Source: an uncultured Lachnospiraceae bacterium
GTDB lineage: Bacteria; Bacillota_A; Clostridia; Lachnospirales; Lachnospiraceae
Length of the DNA stretch: 8,277 nt
Direction: 5' to 3'
Assembly: GCA_902795715.1 (NCBI GenBank)
Contig: CADBME010000300.1
Span: 1-8,277, forward strand
Both the position numbers and the translations under genes were made by a program. Below, one piece after another: positions 5,865 through 8,277 of this stretch. Every line of letters starts with the position of its first letter. Position 1 is the first letter of the stretch. The notes under the pieces were generated by a model. That model had not been told where the DNA came from. It saw only the letters and a program-made list of their open reading frames with translations, and did not search any database.

Positions 5865-8277
5865 TTATTCTCCCATCATAACATTGATTTTGTCTTTCAG
5901 CTTCTTCATCGGCCCTTCATTCATGATCCTGGCCTGTGCAATAGAGATCGTAACAGGATTATAGATAATTCCTTTGGCTGCCTTTTTCCCTTTTTCAGCA
6001 ACCATACCTTTAATATCTGATCCAAATCCTATATTGATCACCGAAGTAATTCTTTTATACGTAGTCGGATTAAAAGAGCATTTTCTAGCAACTTTTACTA
6101 AGAGCATTTCATCTTCGATTTGTTTGTATAACACCGGATCCTGTTTTTTCAGATAATGGTCAAAAGTCCTGGCCCGTTTACATCCTCGCTTGACATCTTT
6201 ATCATAGATCAAACCTAATCCATAATGTGTCCTCAACAACCTCATAAGAATCGCATTGTAATAACGGGTCTGGCCGGCATCCATACTAACTGCATCTTTA
6301 TATGATAATACGCGATGCATAACTCTATTATGGTTATCATATCGCTTAACCATATTTGGAATCGCCACACTTTGTTCCCCATTACCTCTCATATATTTAT
6401 AAATGAAATGCTTCGTAAATGAAACTGTGTGGATATATGGAACAGGGAACAGAATAAACTCCACATCTACATAAAATGCATGTTCAAGAAGTTTCACCTT
6501 CATTTCCCGAAGAATCTCTGTCTTGATCATCATGCTTGCCAGAGTTAAATAGACATTCTCCACATCCAGTTCGTCAAAATGATATTCTTTCCATTCAACG
6601 AAATCTATACTCTGCGTTATCGGTGTCATCTCAGAAGTATCCATATTTACTTCATGGTAATTTGACGATATAACATCTGCATCACAATGATTCTCGATAA
6701 TACTTTTGAGCAGTTTTGAAAGCTGACCGGAATCAACCCAATCGTCACCGTCTACTGTCCTGAAATATTTTCCCTGCGCTAGCTCAATCGCTTTATTGAT
6801 CGTCGATCCATGCCCACCGTTCTCTTTAGAGATCAGACGAACAATCCCTGGATACTGATCCTCATAGCGTTTTCCAATCTCAGCAGTATGATCTTTTGAT
6901 CCGTCATCCACGATCATAATATCAAGATATCCCGCCATATCATGGTTTACAAGCGTATACAGACAGCGATCCAGATAAGCCTCAACATTATATGCCGGAA
7001 CACAGATAGACAAAACTTTTTCACTCTGAGACTTCATCGCTTCAGGCCAGATTCTCGCTTTTTCCTGTTTACTTCCGTCAACTAACTGTTCTACCCTGCT
7101 ATCAAAAAGAGATGCCACATTTTTTGCTGAGTATTCTTTTCTGACTTCCTGATTGATATCCGTCTCCATACCATCAGCGATTCTGGCTAAACAATCAGCA
7201 ATTCCATCGATATCTTTATAGAAGAAGCATTCTCCTCCATATTGATTCACAATCTGATAACTTGGGGAATTCTTCCCAGTTATGGCCAATATAGGTTTCC
7301 CTGCTCCCATATAGTCTGCTAATTTGCCTGCAAAAAAGATAGAACCTCCTTTAGGAATGCTCTTAAAAAATGCATCTACATGAATCAGCCAATCTGATTC
7401 CTGCATGAGTTCAAGCGATTTATAATAATCAACTCCAGGATAGAACTTCACCTGATCATACAGGTAATTATTTAATACGATATCCTCTAATTCCCGAGGA
7501 TTATTCCCAATGATACGAATCTCCAGATTATCAATAGCCGGATCATTTTCCTCTTTAAGTTTTTTTACGGCAGAAAGCACAGGCTTTAAGGAGCGCAGTT
7601 TATCAGAATAACCAAGGAAGGACAATATTGTTTTCCCTTGTTTTTTCTCGACTATATTTTCCCCATAAAAATCCTCATCATAACTATGAGCAACAGCAAA
7701 GAATTTTTTATTCCAGCCTGTCCCTCCCAGGATATATCGAAGCTGTCGATTCGTTGGACTGATAATGAGATCCGCATTTTTGACTACATTCGATTCCCAT
7801 CTTTTCAGTTTACAGAGCAAGCGAATCCCTTCTTCTGGTCTTTTTTCCCAATTCTCCAGGTAATCCAGATTATCACTTTTAAGGGCTGCCTTCAGTTCCT
7901 TTTTCTGTGGTTTTGAAATGGTCTTTATTTCATCAATATATGCTTTTATCTCGTAGGGATTGTTCGCTACGGGGTCAGCCAATGAAGCAATCCATTTTAT
8001 CTCGGGATATTTTTCCTTGATTCTCTCTCCTACCAAGATACTTTCCGGAGGTGTGCTTCTTGTCATGATTGCATCATACTGTCTTGTTTCATTCAGCTCA
8101 TCAAATTTTTCCACACACCACTCAACCCATTCATCGATACTGTCTGTATCTATACTATAGGTCGTAATGTTGTCGCAATCTTTGATCGCCATTTTTTCAT
8201 TATATCCCCATAATCGGCTTCTCGAGCTGCATACATCATACTCATGTTTTGAATTTCTTAACAACTTATAAGTTACG
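5865..8277 (-). CDS. Bifunctional glycosyltransferase, GT4-like plus GT2 fusion (5' end outside the window)
   Basis: Two glycosyltransferase modules lie in one uninterrupted frame. Residues are numbered from the Leu codon (TTG) at 8264. Residues 1 to about 395 look like a GT-B fold, GT4-type enzyme: TRSTPPES at 69-76, WIASLADP at 91-98, LIISPTN at 166-172, the second Rossmann half starting with ILSFLGYS at 213-220, and the nucleotide-sugar region KLADYMGAGKPILAITG at 314-330. Residues from about 417 are a GT2, GT-A domain: SICVPAYN at 419-426, VDDGS at 452-456, ENGGHG at 481-486 and the metal-binding DGDDW at 505-509. A helical, lysine-rich tail follows to 799. The frame stays open to the window edge, TTG 8264 has no Shine-Dalgarno, and the first beta strand of the GT-B fold is missing, so the real start is upstream. 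It is cytosolic and probably makes two linkages of a surface glycan. With glf next, one half may transfer galactofuranose (inference). Donors and acceptors cannot be read from sequence. Confidence 0.93.
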   Translation of the reverse strand, partial: VTYKLLRNSKHEYDVCSSRSRLWGYNEKMAIKDCDNITTYSIDTDSIDEWVEWCVEKFDELNETRQYDAIMTRSTPPESILVGERIKEKYPEIKWIASLADPVANNPYEIKAYIDEIKTISKPQKKELKAALKSDNLDYLENWEKRPEEGIRLLCKLKRWESNVVKNADLIISPTNRQLRYILGGTGWNKKFFAVAHSYDEDFYGENIVEKKQGKTILSFLGYSDKLRSLKPVLSAVKKLKEENDPAIDNLEIRIIGNNPRELEDIVLNNYLYDQVKFYPGVDYYKSLELMQESDWLIHVDAFFKSIPKGGSIFFAGKLADYMGAGKPILAITGKNSPSYQIVNQYGGECFFYKDIDGIADCLARIADGMETDINQEVRKEYSAKNVASLFDSRVEQLVDGSKQEKARIWPEAMKSQSEKVLSICVPAYNVEAYLDRCLYTLVNHDMAGYLDIMIVDDGSKDHTAEIGKRYEDQYPGIVRLISKENGGHGSTINKAIELAQGKYFRTVDGDDWVDSGQLSKLLKSIIENHCDADVISSNYHEVNMDTSEMTPITQSIDFVEWKEYHFDELDVENVYLTLASMMIKTEILREMKVKLLEHAFYVDVEFILFPVPYIHTVSFTKHFIYKYMRGNGEQSVAIPNMVKRYDNHNRVMHRVLSYKDAVSMDAGQTRYYNAILMRLLRTHYGLGLIYDKDVKRGCKRARTFDHYLKKQDPVLYKQIEDEMLLVKVARKCSFNPTTYKRITSVINIGFGSDIKGMVAEKGKKAAKGIIYNPVTISIAQARIMNEGPMKKLKDKINVMMGE

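Noticed and set aside
2183..5867. Search for a promoter or terminator at the gene junctions.
   Set aside because: Gaps are 13, 3 and 15 nt and the last junction is an overlap. There is no room for a promoter or a hairpin with T-tail, so one transcript is the simplest reading.
8262..8264. TTG as the start codon of the fused glycosyltransferase.
   Set aside because: The frame remains open to the window edge, no ribosome binding site precedes the TTG, and the first strand of the GT-B fold would be missing.

Overview
The window is a continuous stretch of one polycistronic operon, read entirely on the minus strand, from what looks like a low-GC Gram-positive of the Clostridia. A gut Lachnospiraceae-type organism is my best guess, from the AT-rich codon use, the Gram-positive Shine-Dalgarno sites (AGGAGG, AAGGAG, GAGGTGAGG), a Gram-positive lipobox, and an LTA-synthase-type enzyme next to a YfhO protein. 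No species assignment is possible from sequence reading alone.

In transcription order, from high to low coordinates: (1) 8277-5865, a large fused glycosyltransferase, a GT4-like GT-B half followed by a GT2 GT-A half, whose 5' end lies outside the window; (2) 5851-4703, glf, UDP-galactopyranose mutase; (3) 4699-2804, a polytopic membrane phosphoglycerol transferase of the LTA synthase/sulfatase family; (4) 2788-2183, a lipoprotein with a thioredoxin/TlpA fold whose CxxC has become SxxS; (5) 2193-1, a YfhO-family polytopic membrane protein (731 codons visible) whose stop lies beyond the window. The junctions are a 13-nt gap, a 3-nt gap, a 15-nt gap and an 11-nt overlap. No stretch above 15 nt is non-coding, and I see no promoter, terminator, RNA gene, mobile element or CRISPR. 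All plus-strand ORFs are shadows.

Together the genes describe building and decorating a surface glycopolymer. Glf supplies UDP-galactofuranose, and the dual glycosyltransferase extends a lipid-linked glycan in the cytoplasm. The LTA-synthase-like enzyme probably adds phosphoglycerol (or a related phospho-alcohol) outside the membrane. The YfhO protein is probably a GT-C type transferase acting outside the membrane on a lipid-linked sugar. The thioredoxin-fold lipoprotein lies between the two membrane enzymes and cannot do dithiol chemistry, so an accessory or scaffold role at the outer face is likely.

The two most unusual points are the SxxS thioredoxin lipoprotein and a 14-T homopolymer inside the YfhO gene. 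In this sequence the reading frame is intact across the tract, but a one-base gain or loss would stop translation at once or within a dozen codons, as expected of a phase-variable switch.
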